Assembly: GCA_023437485.1 (NCBI GenBank)
Contig: JAEZGB010000154.1
Location: forward strand, 1 to 15,721
Source: Bacteroidota bacterium
GTDB lineage: Bacteria > Bacteroidota > Bacteroidia > Flavobacteriales > Flavobacteriaceae
Direction: 5' to 3'
DNA: 15,721 bases
The position numbers were made by a program, and so were the translations under genes. Below, in pieces: positions 1 to 8,585 of this stretch. The stretch's first letter is position 1, and every line of letters starts with the position of its first letter. The notes beneath the pieces are model-generated. The model was not told the DNA's origin. It was given only the letters and a program-made list of their open reading frames with translations, and did not search any database.

Positions 1-2312
1 TTACAGCACCTGCCGACGTGACCCAATGTGACCCTTACACCTTGCCGGTACTCCCTATCGGGAACTACTACTCAGGGCCAAACGGAACGGGTAACCTGAT
101 CGCTGCAGGGACGGTAATTAGTTCGCCTGCCACGATCTATATCTACATCCCCAATGCCGATACGCCCGACTGCATGGCCGATATGCATTTTGACCTGATT
201 ATTTCGCAACCGCCCGTGGACACGCTCCCGAACGTCACAACCTGTGGAGGGTTTACACTGCCCGAACTCACTAACGGGGCGTACTTTACCGGGCCCGGCG
301 GCACAGGCGACGCATTGCAGCCAGGCGATGTGATCTCTGCAACCTCTACCATCTACATTTTCTCGGAATTTTCTCCAACGTGCAGCAACCAGTCGAGTTT
401 CACCGTGACGCTGATTGCCCCACCGGCAATCGATTCAAGGTCTGACATTGATGTGTGTAACTCTTACACGCTTACCCCGCTGTCGGCAGGTAACTATTAC
501 ACCGGCCCCGGAGGTACCGGCACGATGCTCCCTGGAGGCACGGTGCTCACCGAATCGGCAATTATCTATATTTACGCCCAGACCAATACCACCCCGGCGT
601 GTTCGGCCGAAAATAGCTTTGAGATATATATTTTCAGTGTGGAAGCTGACGATCCGGCCGATGTCACGGCTTGTGACTCCTATGTGCTTCCCGCGCTGTC
701 TGTTGGCGAGTATTTTGCCAACCCGGGCGGGCCGGCCAACAACACCGCGGCGATCCCGGCTGGAACAGTAATCTCAACTTCCACCACTTTGTATATCTAT
801 ACGGAATCAGGTGAAAGGATCAATTGCAGTGACGAGAACGAATTCAACATTACCATAAACCAGACTCCGGTGGTGGCTCCCATCCCGAATGTCAATGTTT
901 GCGGAACCTACGAACTTCCCGCACTTGCACTTGGAAATTACTTCACTGCCCCTGGCGGTACCGGAACACAGCTTCCCGCCGGGACGGTCCTTACCGAATC
1001 GCAGGTGGTATATGTGTATGCCGAAACCGGGACCACGCCAAACTGTTTTGATGAAAAGAGTTTCAACGTGAACATATTCAATGTGGACGAACCTGCTGAT
1101 GTGACCACTTGCGAGAACTATATCCTTCCGGCGCTGAACATTGGGAAATATTACACCGGCCCTAACGGAACAGGCGCGCTGCTACCGGTAGGCACTTCGC
1201 TTACCACTTCGCAAACAGTTTATGTTTTTGCGACTGCACCTTTCAGCCCTGCCTGTACCGATGAATCATCATTCGTGGTGACTATTGTTGACACGCCCGT
1301 GGCTTATGCCACGCCGGCCTCGGCCACCACAGTCTGTGACGAAGATGGCAACAATGACGGGATCACCACCTTTGACCTGACCGCGCTTAACGCCACGATC
1401 CTGGGTGCGCAAACCGGCGCCGAATTCAGCATCAGCTACCACGCGACCCTTGAAGACGCGCAACAGGGAATCAACGCCATCAGCCAGACCCTTGAACCCG
1501 TAGCTTATGTGAGGGTTTCAAATTCGCTTGCCCCTGACTGTTACGCGGTTCGATCAGTGGCCATCACCGTCCGTAAATTGCCCGAGCCGTCGCCCGTGGG
1601 TGGAATCATCTGTTTTGATACTGAAACCCAGACCCTCATCAGCCCGTTTACCATTGCCAGCGGACTGAGCTCTGGAAACCACACCTTCCAGTGGCACAAT
1701 GAGGCCGGCGTATTGGTGGGCACCTCAAGCATTTACACTGCGGTGTTGCCCGGAGTTTATACCGTGACGGCCACGAACACCTCAACCGGTTGTACTTCAT
1801 TGCCGGTTTCGGTTACCGTTATGCAGAGCGAGCCCGCGATTGTGAGCTACAGCATCACCGAGGCCTTTGCCAGCAACCAGGTTGTAACCGTGGAAGCCGT
1901 CGGAGTGGGTGGAGACTATGAATATATGCTTGATAACGGCAACTGGCAGGACAGCCCCGTGTTCACGAATGTTTCGTCGGGTATTCATACCATCACTGTT
2001 AGGGATAAGAACGGTTGCGGTACCAGCACTACATCGGCACTGGTGGTGAACTACCCACACTTTTTCACGCCAAACGGCGATGGCCACAACGACACCTGGA
2101 ACATCAAGGACTTGCAAAACCAGGCCAGCTCACTGATCTCAATTTATGACCGGTACGGCAAACTGATTACCCAGATCAGGCCTTCAGGAAACGGTTGGGA
2201 CGGCACCATGAACGGCCAGCCGCTTCCGTCAACTGATTATTGGTTCTCAATTAATTATGAAGAAAATGGCCAGGCCAAGGAATTCCGCGCCCACTTCTCC
2301 ATGAAACGATAG
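1..2312 (+). CDS. Secreted repeat protein with T9SS type B (gliding motility-associated) C-terminal sorting domain, 5' end outside window
   Basis: This is the C-terminal part of a large cell-surface or secreted protein. The reading frame is open to the left edge (codons from base 3), and the residues before the GTG at 18 read TAPAD, matching the start of later repeats, so that GTG is internal and the gene begins upstream. Numbering from the codon at 18, six repeats of about 70-76 residues have their first Cys at 4, 76, 147, 219, 295 and 365; the shared pattern is DVTxC, LPAL, GxYYTGPxGTG, AGTxxxxSxxxYIY, then a second Cys. Next come a VCDEDGNNDG module (about 425-520), an Ig/PKD-like stretch (520-600) and an SprB-like module (600-678). 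Residues 680-764 begin FFTPNGDGHNDTW and contain IYDRYGKL and GWDG, the hallmarks of the TIGR04131-type domain used for export and surface attachment by the type IX system. Adhesin function is an inference. Confidence 0.93.
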   Translation, partial: TAPADVTQCDPYTLPVLPIGNYYSGPNGTGNLIAAGTVISSPATIYIYIPNADTPDCMADMHFDLIISQPPVDTLPNVTTCGGFTLPELTNGAYFTGPGGTGDALQPGDVISATSTIYIFSEFSPTCSNQSSFTVTLIAPPAIDSRSDIDVCNSYTLTPLSAGNYYTGPGGTGTMLPGGTVLTESAIIYIYAQTNTTPACSAENSFEIYIFSVEADDPADVTACDSYVLPALSVGEYFANPGGPANNTAAIPAGTVISTSTTLYIYTESGERINCSDENEFNITINQTPVVAPIPNVNVCGTYELPALALGNYFTAPGGTGTQLPAGTVLTESQVVYVYAETGTTPNCFDEKSFNVNIFNVDEPADVTTCENYILPALNIGKYYTGPNGTGALLPVGTSLTTSQTVYVFATAPFSPACTDESSFVVTIVDTPVAYATPASATTVCDEDGNNDGITTFDLTALNATILGAQTGAEFSISYHATLEDAQQGINAISQTLEPVAYVRVSNSLAPDCYAVRSVAITVRKLPEPSPVGGIICFDTETQTLISPFTIASGLSSGNHTFQWHNEAGVLVGTSSIYTAVLPGVYTVTATNTSTGCTSLPVSVTVMQSEPAIVSYSITEAFASNQVVTVEAVGVGGDYEYMLDNGNWQDSPVFTNVSSGIHTITVRDKNGCGTSTTSALVVNYPHFFTPNGDGHNDTWNIKDLQNQASSLISIYDRYGKLITQIRPSGNGWDGTMNGQPLPSTDYWFSINYEENGQAKEFRAHFSMKR
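27..1290 (+). repeat. Six in-frame ~72-residue protein repeats, each with a Cys pair
   Basis: First cysteines lie at residues 4, 76, 147, 219, 295 and 365 (codons near 27, 243, 456, 672, 900 and 1110), giving periods of 72, 71, 72, 76 and 70 residues. Each repeat has a second Cys 36-51 residues later, so an intra-repeat disulfide is likely in an exported protein. Repeat 2 is shortened (Cys spacing 36) and repeat 4 has lost the GPGGTG motif and gained a few residues. Synonymous positions differ between copies, so the array is old and not recently homogenised. Confidence 0.9.
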
Positions 2313-2337
2313 TATTTGATTTAGTTTTGACACCCTG

Positions 2338-2371
2338 AACTTCCTCCTTCACCGGAGGAAGTTTTTTTTTT
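2338..2371 (+). terminator. Rho-independent terminator of the repeat-protein gene
   Basis: A perfect 10-bp stem (AACTTCCTCC pairing with GGAGGAAGTT), a six-base loop and a run of ten T begin 25 bases after the TAG stop. This is a textbook intrinsic terminator and marks the end of the upstream transcription unit. Confidence 0.93.
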
Positions 2372-2424
2372 AGAAATATTGTAACAACCCTTCACTTGAT
2401 GTGTCTAGTTACGCGCCAATAGTT

Positions 2425-2459
2425 GTCAGCTGTCAGTTGTCAGTCGTCAGTTGTCGGTT
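2425..2459. repeat. Five-copy 7-bp tandem repeat (GTCAGTT-like)
   Basis: Five consecutive heptamers read GTCAGCT, GTCAGTT, GTCAGTC, GTCAGTT and GTCGGTT with no gap. They lie between the terminator at 2338-2371 and the start of the TonB-receptor-like gene at 2547, so they are intergenic. No ORF covers them. Apart from this and the terminator, the 234-base gap shows only a short ATCATCA direct duplication (2525-2538) just upstream of the start codon and no convincing promoter. Confidence 0.85.
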
Positions 2460-2546
2460 TGAATTCGGTCAACCCGGATGTTATTGGTCCAAAATTTTAG
2501 AAACCTGGGAAACTTTAGAAATTCATCATCAATCATCAATTAACTT

Positions 2547-4922
2547 ATGAAATCACTTTTTCACGCACTGTGGATGTTTTTCACGGTGTTTGCCGCCTAT
2601 GCGCAGGAAGGAACCTCAATTACCGGAAAAATTATCGACAAAACCACCCAGGTGCCCATTCCGTACGCATCGGTTTCAGTTAAATCACAGAGCAAGATCC
2701 TGACCGGGGCTCTTACATCGGGCGACGGCAGTTTTGAAATCAAGAACATTCCCGCACAACCCGTGATTGTCGAAGTCCTGTTTATGGGTTACAAGACCAA
2801 AACCATCTCGGCGAACCTTTCCCCATCGGGCAAAAGCCACAGCATTGGGACTGTCGCGCTGGAGGAAGATGCAATAATGCTCAATGACGTGACGGTCATT
2901 GCCGAACGTTCCACCATTGAACAGAAAATTGACCGCCGGGTGATCAATGTGGGCAAGGACCTGACCAGCGCGGGCGCCACGGCCTCGGAAATCATGAACA
3001 ACATTCCATCAGTGAACGTGGACCAGGACGGAAAACTTTCGCTCCGGGGCAACGAAAACGTCCGGGTGCTCATTGATGGGCGGCCTACCACCATTGACCC
3101 GTCTCAGCTGCTCAAGCAAATTCCGTCGTCGTCCATTAAACGCATCGAGCTCATCACCAATCCCAGCGCCAAATACAATCCTGAGGGAATGTCAGGCATT
3201 ATCAACATCGTGTTGCACAAAAATTCGAATGACGGTTTCAACGCATCGCTGAACACCTCTTCCACTTTTGCCATTGAGCCAAAATCGGCCAATTCCATCA
3301 ACGCGAATTACCGCACGGGAAAGGTCAATTTCTTTGGGACTTACGGCGATAATTACGGCGAACGAATCAACAATGGCAAAATTAACCGCTATTACGGTGC
3401 GGCCGCCCATGAGAAGATCAAAGCCATCGATGACAATGAGTCTCACCTGTACAAAATCGGGATGGATTATTACATTAATGACAAAAACACCGTTTCCGTT
3501 TACACCAACCAAAACCGCATTTTGGGCAACAGCCTGATCCGGATCGATAACTTTTTTGCAGACCCTTCCCTAAACCTGACGCAGTCCTCGCAATATATTT
3601 CAGACGTGCATGACGGCGCTTACAACCTTGCCTATAAAAAACTGTTTGATAAAGAAGGCCGAACGCTTGATTTTGAAGCGAATTACAACCGGTATGACGA
3701 AACCCAGCGTGCCGATTTCTCCGTAAACAATGCCGATCCGACAGGTGATTATCGCGATTTTGTTCATGTTGACCGCACCAACGCCACCGTGAACCTGGAT
3801 TATGTTTCACCGCTTGGCGAAAAGGGCAACCTTGAATTTGGCGCCGAGGCCCGTTACATGCATACCGATGACGGCTACCAGACCTCGCGCGAAGATGTTG
3901 ACGGATCGCTGTTTAATTACGATGTGGATATTTACTCGGCCTATGCGACTTACGGCCAGAAGTTTGAAAAATTTTCATATCAGTTGGGGCTTCGGTTTGA
4001 AAGCTATCGCGCGCAGGCCGTGCTCAACAACGAGAACATTTTTACCGATGAATATCTCACGGCATATCCGTCGGCATCCTTTGTGTACACACCGGTGGAG
4101 AAAAACCAGTTCCAGGTATCGTACAGCCGCCGGGTTGACCGCCCAAGCATTCAGCAAACCAACCCCATTCGGGAATTCAGCACACCCACGCTTACCTCGC
4201 AGGGCAATCCTGAACTTACTCCGCAATTTACCAATTCAATTGAACTCAATTACACCAGAACAATTGAAAAAGGTTCCATTACCACGGGAGTTTTTTACCG
4301 CATCATCAACAATGAGATCAGCCGGATCATCAGGCCTGACCCCTTGTTCCCGGACCGCGACCTGCTCACCTTTGACAATTTTGACACCAACACTGCGTTT
4401 GGGTTTGAAGCCAGTGCCAATTACCGGATCACCAAATGGTGGGATGTTCAGCCGGCGGTGGATTTCTCCGGGATCAAACAGACGGGAATAGTGTTTACCC
4501 GCGACTCCGAAACCAATGAGGCCATTCCGCTTGAGCGCGAGGTTTTCGTATCGGCACTCAATGCGAGGCTGAACTCGAATTTCAGGGCCACCAGGCAGTT
4601 GCGCTTCCTGCTCTTCGGATTTTACCGCGGCGAGGTCGAGGGCGTGCAATCAACCAGGTTGCCGATGTACAAAATTGACGTGGGCGGCCGGTATTCGTTC
4701 GCCAAAGACAAAGCGACGGTAAGCCTTCGGTTCAATGATGTCTTTGATACGATGAAGTTTAGGTTTGACAGTGACTATCCGCCTTCACGGGGGCAGTTCA
4801 AATGGGAAAGCCAATCCCTTTTTGTCGGGCTCAATTATATGTTTGGCGCGGGCAAGAACCGCGAGCTCCAACGCAGGCAGCGAGAGAGCAACACTAGCCA
4901 GGGTGGCGGCGGGATGTTTTAA
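2547..4922 (+). CDS. TonB-dependent-receptor-like outer membrane beta-barrel protein (OMP_b-brl_3 type)
   Basis: A 791-residue outer membrane protein. Residues 1-20 are a signal peptide ending AYAQ. Residues about 22-105 form a carboxypeptidase-regulatory-like beta-sandwich (SITGKIIDKTT, IPYASVSV, GSFEIKNIP, FMGYKT). Residues about 112-225 are a TonB plug (SEIMNNIPSVNVDQDG, LSLRGNENVRVLIDGRP, IKRIELITNPSAKYNPEG, GIINIVL). The remainder is a beta-barrel rich in alternating aromatic strands, with a final strand near 758-771. A short charged and Gly-rich tail (about 772-791) ending GGGGMF follows the barrel, as is common in Bacteroidota members. Such proteins sit in the outer membrane and are thought to import or bind ligands with TonB energy. 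The substrate cannot be read from sequence: there is no SusD partner, regulator or substrate enzyme adjacent. The ATG at 2547 is chosen because it leads directly into the signal peptide. Confidence 0.93.
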   Translation: MKSLFHALWMFFTVFAAYAQEGTSITGKIIDKTTQVPIPYASVSVKSQSKILTGALTSGDGSFEIKNIPAQPVIVEVLFMGYKTKTISANLSPSGKSHSIGTVALEEDAIMLNDVTVIAERSTIEQKIDRRVINVGKDLTSAGATASEIMNNIPSVNVDQDGKLSLRGNENVRVLIDGRPTTIDPSQLLKQIPSSSIKRIELITNPSAKYNPEGMSGIINIVLHKNSNDGFNASLNTSSTFAIEPKSANSINANYRTGKVNFFGTYGDNYGERINNGKINRYYGAAAHEKIKAIDDNESHLYKIGMDYYINDKNTVSVYTNQNRILGNSLIRIDNFFADPSLNLTQSSQYISDVHDGAYNLAYKKLFDKEGRTLDFEANYNRYDETQRADFSVNNADPTGDYRDFVHVDRTNATVNLDYVSPLGEKGNLEFGAEARYMHTDDGYQTSREDVDGSLFNYDVDIYSAYATYGQKFEKFSYQLGLRFESYRAQAVLNNENIFTDEYLTAYPSASFVYTPVEKNQFQVSYSRRVDRPSIQQTNPIREFSTPTLTSQGNPELTPQFTNSIELNYTRTIEKGSITTGVFYRIINNEISRIIRPDPLFPDRDLLTFDNFDTNTAFGFEASANYRITKWWDVQPAVDFSGIKQTGIVFTRDSETNEAIPLEREVFVSALNARLNSNFRATRQLRFLLFGFYRGEVEGVQSTRLPMYKIDVGGRYSFAKDKATVSLRFNDVFDTMKFRFDSDYPPSRGQFKWESQSLFVGLNYMFGAGKNRELQRRQRESNTSQGGGGMF

Positions 4923-4984
4923 CATCAAGCCTTGAATCAATATTTAAAATTGGGTTAAATAAGATTACACGGGTTAGGACAGAG

Positions 4985-5009
4985 GCCCCGGGACTATCCA
5001 CCCCGGGGC
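4985..5009. terminator. GC-rich hairpin between convergent genes, possible terminator
   Basis: An 8-bp perfect stem, GCCCCGGG with CCCGGGGC, encloses a nine-base loop. It lies 62 bases after the TonB-receptor-like stop and 9 bases beyond the stop of the convergent ketoacyl synthase gene. Neither strand has a strong T tract directly after the stem (plus side TTCGCCATTTT), so termination in both directions is plausible but unproven. Confidence 0.55.
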
Positions 5010-5018
5010 TTCGCCATT

Positions 5019-6026
5019 TTACCAGCGAATGATCACGCTCCCCCACGTAAACCCGCTGCCAAAGGCCGCGAGCACCACAAGGTCCCCCTGCTTGATCTTT
5101 CCGGATTCCCAGGCCTCGGTGAGCGCGATGGGAATTGACGCCGCGGTGGTGTTTCCGTAACGCTCGATGTTGTTGTAGACCTGATCGTCTGAAAGTTTGA
5201 ACTTTTGCTGAATGAATTGTGAGATGCGCAGATTGGCCTGGTGCGGGATCAGCATGTCGATGTCAGCCACTCCAAGGCCATTGGTTTGAAGCCCCTCCAT
5301 GATGACTTCGCTAAACCGGACCACCGCGTTCTTAAAAACGAATTGCCCGTTCATGTACGGCAGGTAACTTTCGTCGTTGGGATCGTTGTCGCGCAGGATA
5401 TCGGTGACCCAGCGACCACCCATTCCGGGGGCCTTTACAATGAGTTCCTCGGCGTGCACGCCCTCTGAATGCAGGTGGCTGGACAGGATTCCTTTTGACA
5501 GATCTTCCTCGCGTGAAACCACTGCTGCCCCCGCACCGTCGCCAAAAATGACCGACACGCCCCGCCCGCGCGTGGTCATGTCCAGCCCCTGGGAATGCAC
5601 CTCTGATCCTATCACCAGAATATTTTTATACATCCCCGTCCTGACATATTGATCGGCGATGGAAAGCGCGTAAACAAACCCCGAGCACTGGTTGCGCACA
5701 TCAAGAGCGCCAACGGTCCTGAGGCCAAGGTCACGCTGCACCAGCACGCCGGGACCCGGGAAATAATAATCCGGTGACAAAGTGGCAAAGACCACAAAGT
5801 CAATTTCAGCGGCCGAAACGGCGGCGCGTTCCATAGCCACTTTTGCAGCCTTGACACCCATGCTGGTAGTGGTGTCCTGGCCTTTTACGATGTGGCGGCG
5901 CTCGCAAATTCCGGTGCGCTCGCGAATCCACTCGTCGTTGGTGTCCATAATTTTGGACAGATCGTCATTGGTTACAATATTATCCGGCACATAAAACCCC
6001 AGTCCGGCAATCTTTGAGTGATACAT
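5019..6026 (-). CDS. fabH: 3-oxoacyl-[acyl-carrier-protein] synthase III (ketoacyl-ACP synthase III)
   Basis: A cytosolic condensing enzyme of 335 residues. FabH joins acetyl-CoA (or another acyl-CoA) to malonyl-ACP to start fatty acid synthesis. The catalytic triad is visible: Cys114 in RNQCSGF, His262 in LIPHQAN and Asn292 in ERYGNTTAAS. The N-terminal signature DTNDEWIRERTGI is typical, as are SVIFGDGAGA near 158-167 and the closing GSGFTWGS loop. Compared with E. coli FabH, the Cys to His distance is about 16 residues longer, with the extra residues around 195-225; this resembles a second FabH-like paralogue found in many Bacteroidota, so priming may not be its only role. The ATG at 6026 is preferred over one 15 codons upstream because MYHSKIAGLGFYVP is the conserved family start. 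It diverges from the peptidase gene at 6133. No other fatty-acid gene is adjacent. Confidence 0.9.
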   Translation of the reverse strand: MYHSKIAGLGFYVPDNIVTNDDLSKIMDTNDEWIRERTGICERRHIVKGQDTTTSMGVKAAKVAMERAAVSAAEIDFVVFATLSPDYYFPGPGVLVQRDLGLRTVGALDVRNQCSGFVYALSIADQYVRTGMYKNILVIGSEVHSQGLDMTTRGRGVSVIFGDGAGAAVVSREEDLSKGILSSHLHSEGVHAEELIVKAPGMGGRWVTDILRDNDPNDESYLPYMNGQFVFKNAVVRFSEVIMEGLQTNGLGVADIDMLIPHQANLRISQFIQQKFKLSDDQVYNNIERYGNTTAASIPIALTEAWESGKIKQGDLVVLAAFGSGFTWGSVIIRW

Positions 6027-6132
6027 AATTAACTTGTTAGAGAGATGTGGCAAGTTACTGCTTTTTGGCAAGATGCTGCCCGGTGGTGTAACGCCAATTG
6101 ATTATTTTAGACAAAGTTTTAAACGCAAAAAA

Positions 6133-8556
6133 ATGAAGAAACTGTTATTATTCCTGTTGGCCGGATCCCTGGCCGTGACCGCGCAGGAAAACATCACCTA
6201 CCAAACCCCGCCTAAGGAAATCCTCGCACTTGCCGACTACGAGCGTGCCCCGACAGTGAGCATGGACAACAAAAAGCAGAATATGCTTTTGATGTACCGC
6301 AGCACCTACAAAACACTCGATGATTTGAACCAGGACGAAATGCGGCTGGGAGGTTTGCGAATTAACCCGGTGACCAATATTTCATCAACGGTAACCTACA
6401 TCAACAACATAAAAGTTGGAAGAATCAAATCAGGCCAGCAGTTGCAGGTATCAGGACTTCCCAACAAGCCCAGGATCGCAAACCTGTCGTGGGCTCCCGA
6501 CGAGAAATCAATTGCCTTTACCCACACCTCACAAAACGGTGTTGAATTATGGGTTCTGGACATGGAATCGGCCAAAGCCACCAGGCTTACCGGTCCAACG
6601 CTAAACGCCAATATGGGCAACCCGATTACCTGGTACAGGAACAGCCGCCAGATTTTGGCGCGAATGCTTCCCGCTTCAAGGCCTGCGCTTATTGACGGCA
6701 AAAAGGATCTGCCCACCGGCCCGATTGTTTCAACCGCCGACGGTTCGGTTTCGCAAAACAGGACGTATCAGGACCTTTTGAAAAACAAGGCCGATGAGGC
6801 CAATTTTGAGGCTTTAATAACATCTGAACTGCATTCGATTTCGCTTGACGGTAAATCTTCAATGTACAAACCCGCCGCGATGTACGCCGGCGAGAGTTTT
6901 TCGCCCGACGGCAATTACCTGATGGTGACCACTATCAACAAACCTTTTTCCTACATCGTACCGCTGAGCCGTTTCCCGCAGACTGCGGTCGTGTATGACC
7001 TTTCCGGACGCGAGGTGAGCACGGTGAACGAAGTTCCCCTGACCGAGGTAATGCCAAAGGGCTTTATGGCGGTTCGCAAGGGAAAACGCAGCCTTTCATG
7101 GCGCGACGATAAGCCTGCGACCTTATTTTTTGTTGAGGCGCTTGATGGCGGTGACCCGCAAAACAAGGTGGAATTCCGCGACGAATTGTTTTTGTGGGAT
7201 GCGCCCTTTTCAGCGCCACCGAGGTCCTTTTTTAAGACCGGCCAGCGGTTTGCGGGGACTATCTGGGGCCACGATAAACTTGCGGTAGTAAGCGAACAGT
7301 GGTACGATACCCGCAACGTTAAAACTTTTCTGGTCGATCCTTCCGGTTTGCAACGTGGCCGCCTGATTGAGGACCGAAACTCACAGGACGCTTATTCAGA
7401 TCCTGGGAATTTTGAACGGGTCAAAAATCAATACGGCCGGTATGTGCTTGCGATGGACGGTGACAACGCCATCCTGATCGGCGATGGTTTCACCGCCAAA
7501 GGCCAATTTCCCTTCATTGACGCGCTCAATGTGAAAACGCTTAAAAAGGAACGCCTGTATCAATCGTCCTACACCGATAAAAAGGAAGATATTCTTTCAG
7601 TCGAAGATATCCGCGGCGGGCAGGCACTGGTGATGATTCAGTCAAAAACCGATTTCCCGAACTACTACTTCAGGAATTTCCGGAAAAAAAATTCATTGAC
7701 ACCCATTACCCGGTTTGCCAATCCTTTTGAAAGCATGAAGAATGTTCACAAGGAAGTGATTCGATACAAGCGCGCCGACGGTGTGGACCTGACCGGCACG
7801 TTGTACCTGCCTGCGGGTTATGACAAGGCCAGGAAAGATAAACTCCCCCTGCTTATCTGGGCCTATCCCACAGAGTACAAGGACAAGAACAGCGCCGGGC
7901 AAAACACCCAAAACCCGAATGACTTTACCTTTCCCTACTACGGATCATTTGTTTATTGGGCGGCCCGCGGTTATGCCGTGCTGGATGACGCGGCCTTCCC
8001 AATCATTGGCGAGGGCACGACCGAACCCAACGACAGCTTTGTGCAACAATTGGTGGACAACGCCAGGGCAGCCATTGACGCCGTAGACCAAATGGGTTAT
8101 ATTGACCGCAAGCGCGTGGGCGTGGGCGGACATTCCTACGGCGCGTTTATGACAGCCAACCTGCTCACCCACTCCGACCTGTTTGCCTGCGGAATTGCCC
8201 GAAGCGGGGCCTATAACCGCACCCTGACTCCGTTCGGGTTCCAGAGCGAACAGCGGAATTACTGGGAATCGCCCGAAGTGTACAATACGATGTCGCCGTT
8301 CATGAACGCGCACAAGATGAAGACCCCAATGCTTTTGGTACACGGCGAGGCCGACAATAACCCGGGCACCTTCACTCTGCAGACCGAGCGCTATTTCCAG
8401 GCACTCAAAGGGCTTGGCGCGCCGGCCAGGATGGTGATCCTTCCAAAAGAATCGCACGGTTACGCAGCCAGGGAAAATATTTTCCATCTGCTCTGGGAAC
8501 AGGACCAATTCCTGGAAAAACACCTCAAACCAGGCACACTGACCGCCGAAAATTAA
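6133..8556 (+). CDS. Exported S9 family serine peptidase, glutamyl endopeptidase (S9D)-like
   Basis: An 807-residue prolyl-oligopeptidase-fold hydrolase. Residues 1-19 form a signal peptide (MKKLLLFLLAGSLAVTA, then QEN), so it acts outside the cytoplasm, probably in the periplasm. The N-terminal part (about 30-520) is a beta-propeller-like region with TolB-type blades such as LSWAPDEKSIAFTH and ESFSPDGNYLMV. The C-terminal alpha/beta hydrolase domain carries the triad Ser668 in GGHSYGAF, Asp741 in HGEADNNPG and His775 in ESHGY. The segments ARSGAYNRTLTPFGFQ and MSPFMNAHKMKTPMLLVHGE closely resemble, from memory, plant chloroplast glutamyl endopeptidase and its bacterial relatives, which cleave after Glu. 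Cleavage specificity is therefore a family-based inference. The ATG at 6133 is chosen over an in-frame ATG at 6034 because it directly precedes the signal peptide. The gene is monocistronic, ending in a clear terminator. Confidence 0.92.
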   Translation: MKKLLLFLLAGSLAVTAQENITYQTPPKEILALADYERAPTVSMDNKKQNMLLMYRSTYKTLDDLNQDEMRLGGLRINPVTNISSTVTYINNIKVGRIKSGQQLQVSGLPNKPRIANLSWAPDEKSIAFTHTSQNGVELWVLDMESAKATRLTGPTLNANMGNPITWYRNSRQILARMLPASRPALIDGKKDLPTGPIVSTADGSVSQNRTYQDLLKNKADEANFEALITSELHSISLDGKSSMYKPAAMYAGESFSPDGNYLMVTTINKPFSYIVPLSRFPQTAVVYDLSGREVSTVNEVPLTEVMPKGFMAVRKGKRSLSWRDDKPATLFFVEALDGGDPQNKVEFRDELFLWDAPFSAPPRSFFKTGQRFAGTIWGHDKLAVVSEQWYDTRNVKTFLVDPSGLQRGRLIEDRNSQDAYSDPGNFERVKNQYGRYVLAMDGDNAILIGDGFTAKGQFPFIDALNVKTLKKERLYQSSYTDKKEDILSVEDIRGGQALVMIQSKTDFPNYYFRNFRKKNSLTPITRFANPFESMKNVHKEVIRYKRADGVDLTGTLYLPAGYDKARKDKLPLLIWAYPTEYKDKNSAGQNTQNPNDFTFPYYGSFVYWAARGYAVLDDAAFPIIGEGTTEPNDSFVQQLVDNARAAIDAVDQMGYIDRKRVGVGGHSYGAFMTANLLTHSDLFACGIARSGAYNRTLTPFGFQSEQRNYWESPEVYNTMSPFMNAHKMKTPMLLVHGEADNNPGTFTLQTERYFQALKGLGAPARMVILPKESHGYAARENIFHLLWEQDQFLEKHLKPGTLTAEN

Positions 8557-8560
8557 ATCG

Positions 8561-8585
8561 AGGCATCCTTAGGGATGCCTTTTTT
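8561..8585 (+). terminator. Rho-independent terminator of the S9 peptidase gene
   Basis: An 8-bp stem (AGGCATCC with GGATGCCT), a four-base loop and six T start five bases after the TAA stop. The T tract runs into the stop codon of the convergent ABC ATPase gene (8584-8586), so the two genes are packed tail to tail. Confidence 0.92.

Noticed and set aside
2425..2459. CRISPR-like reading of the tandem heptamers
   Set aside because: Repeats are only 7 bases with no spacers and no cas genes nearby.
3802..4491. 229-codon plus-strand open frame inside the TonB-receptor-like gene
   Set aside because: It is a shadow in another frame of a gene with clear plug and barrel motifs; its protein is Arg/Pro/Thr-rich with no recognisable domain.
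6034..6132. Upstream ATG start for the S9 peptidase
   Set aside because: It would bury the signal peptide behind 33 residues and lies almost against the divergent fabH start.
7945..8523. 192-codon minus-strand frame opposite the S9 peptidase catalytic domain
   Set aside because: It is antisense to conserved catalytic motifs and shows no domain or start context of its own.
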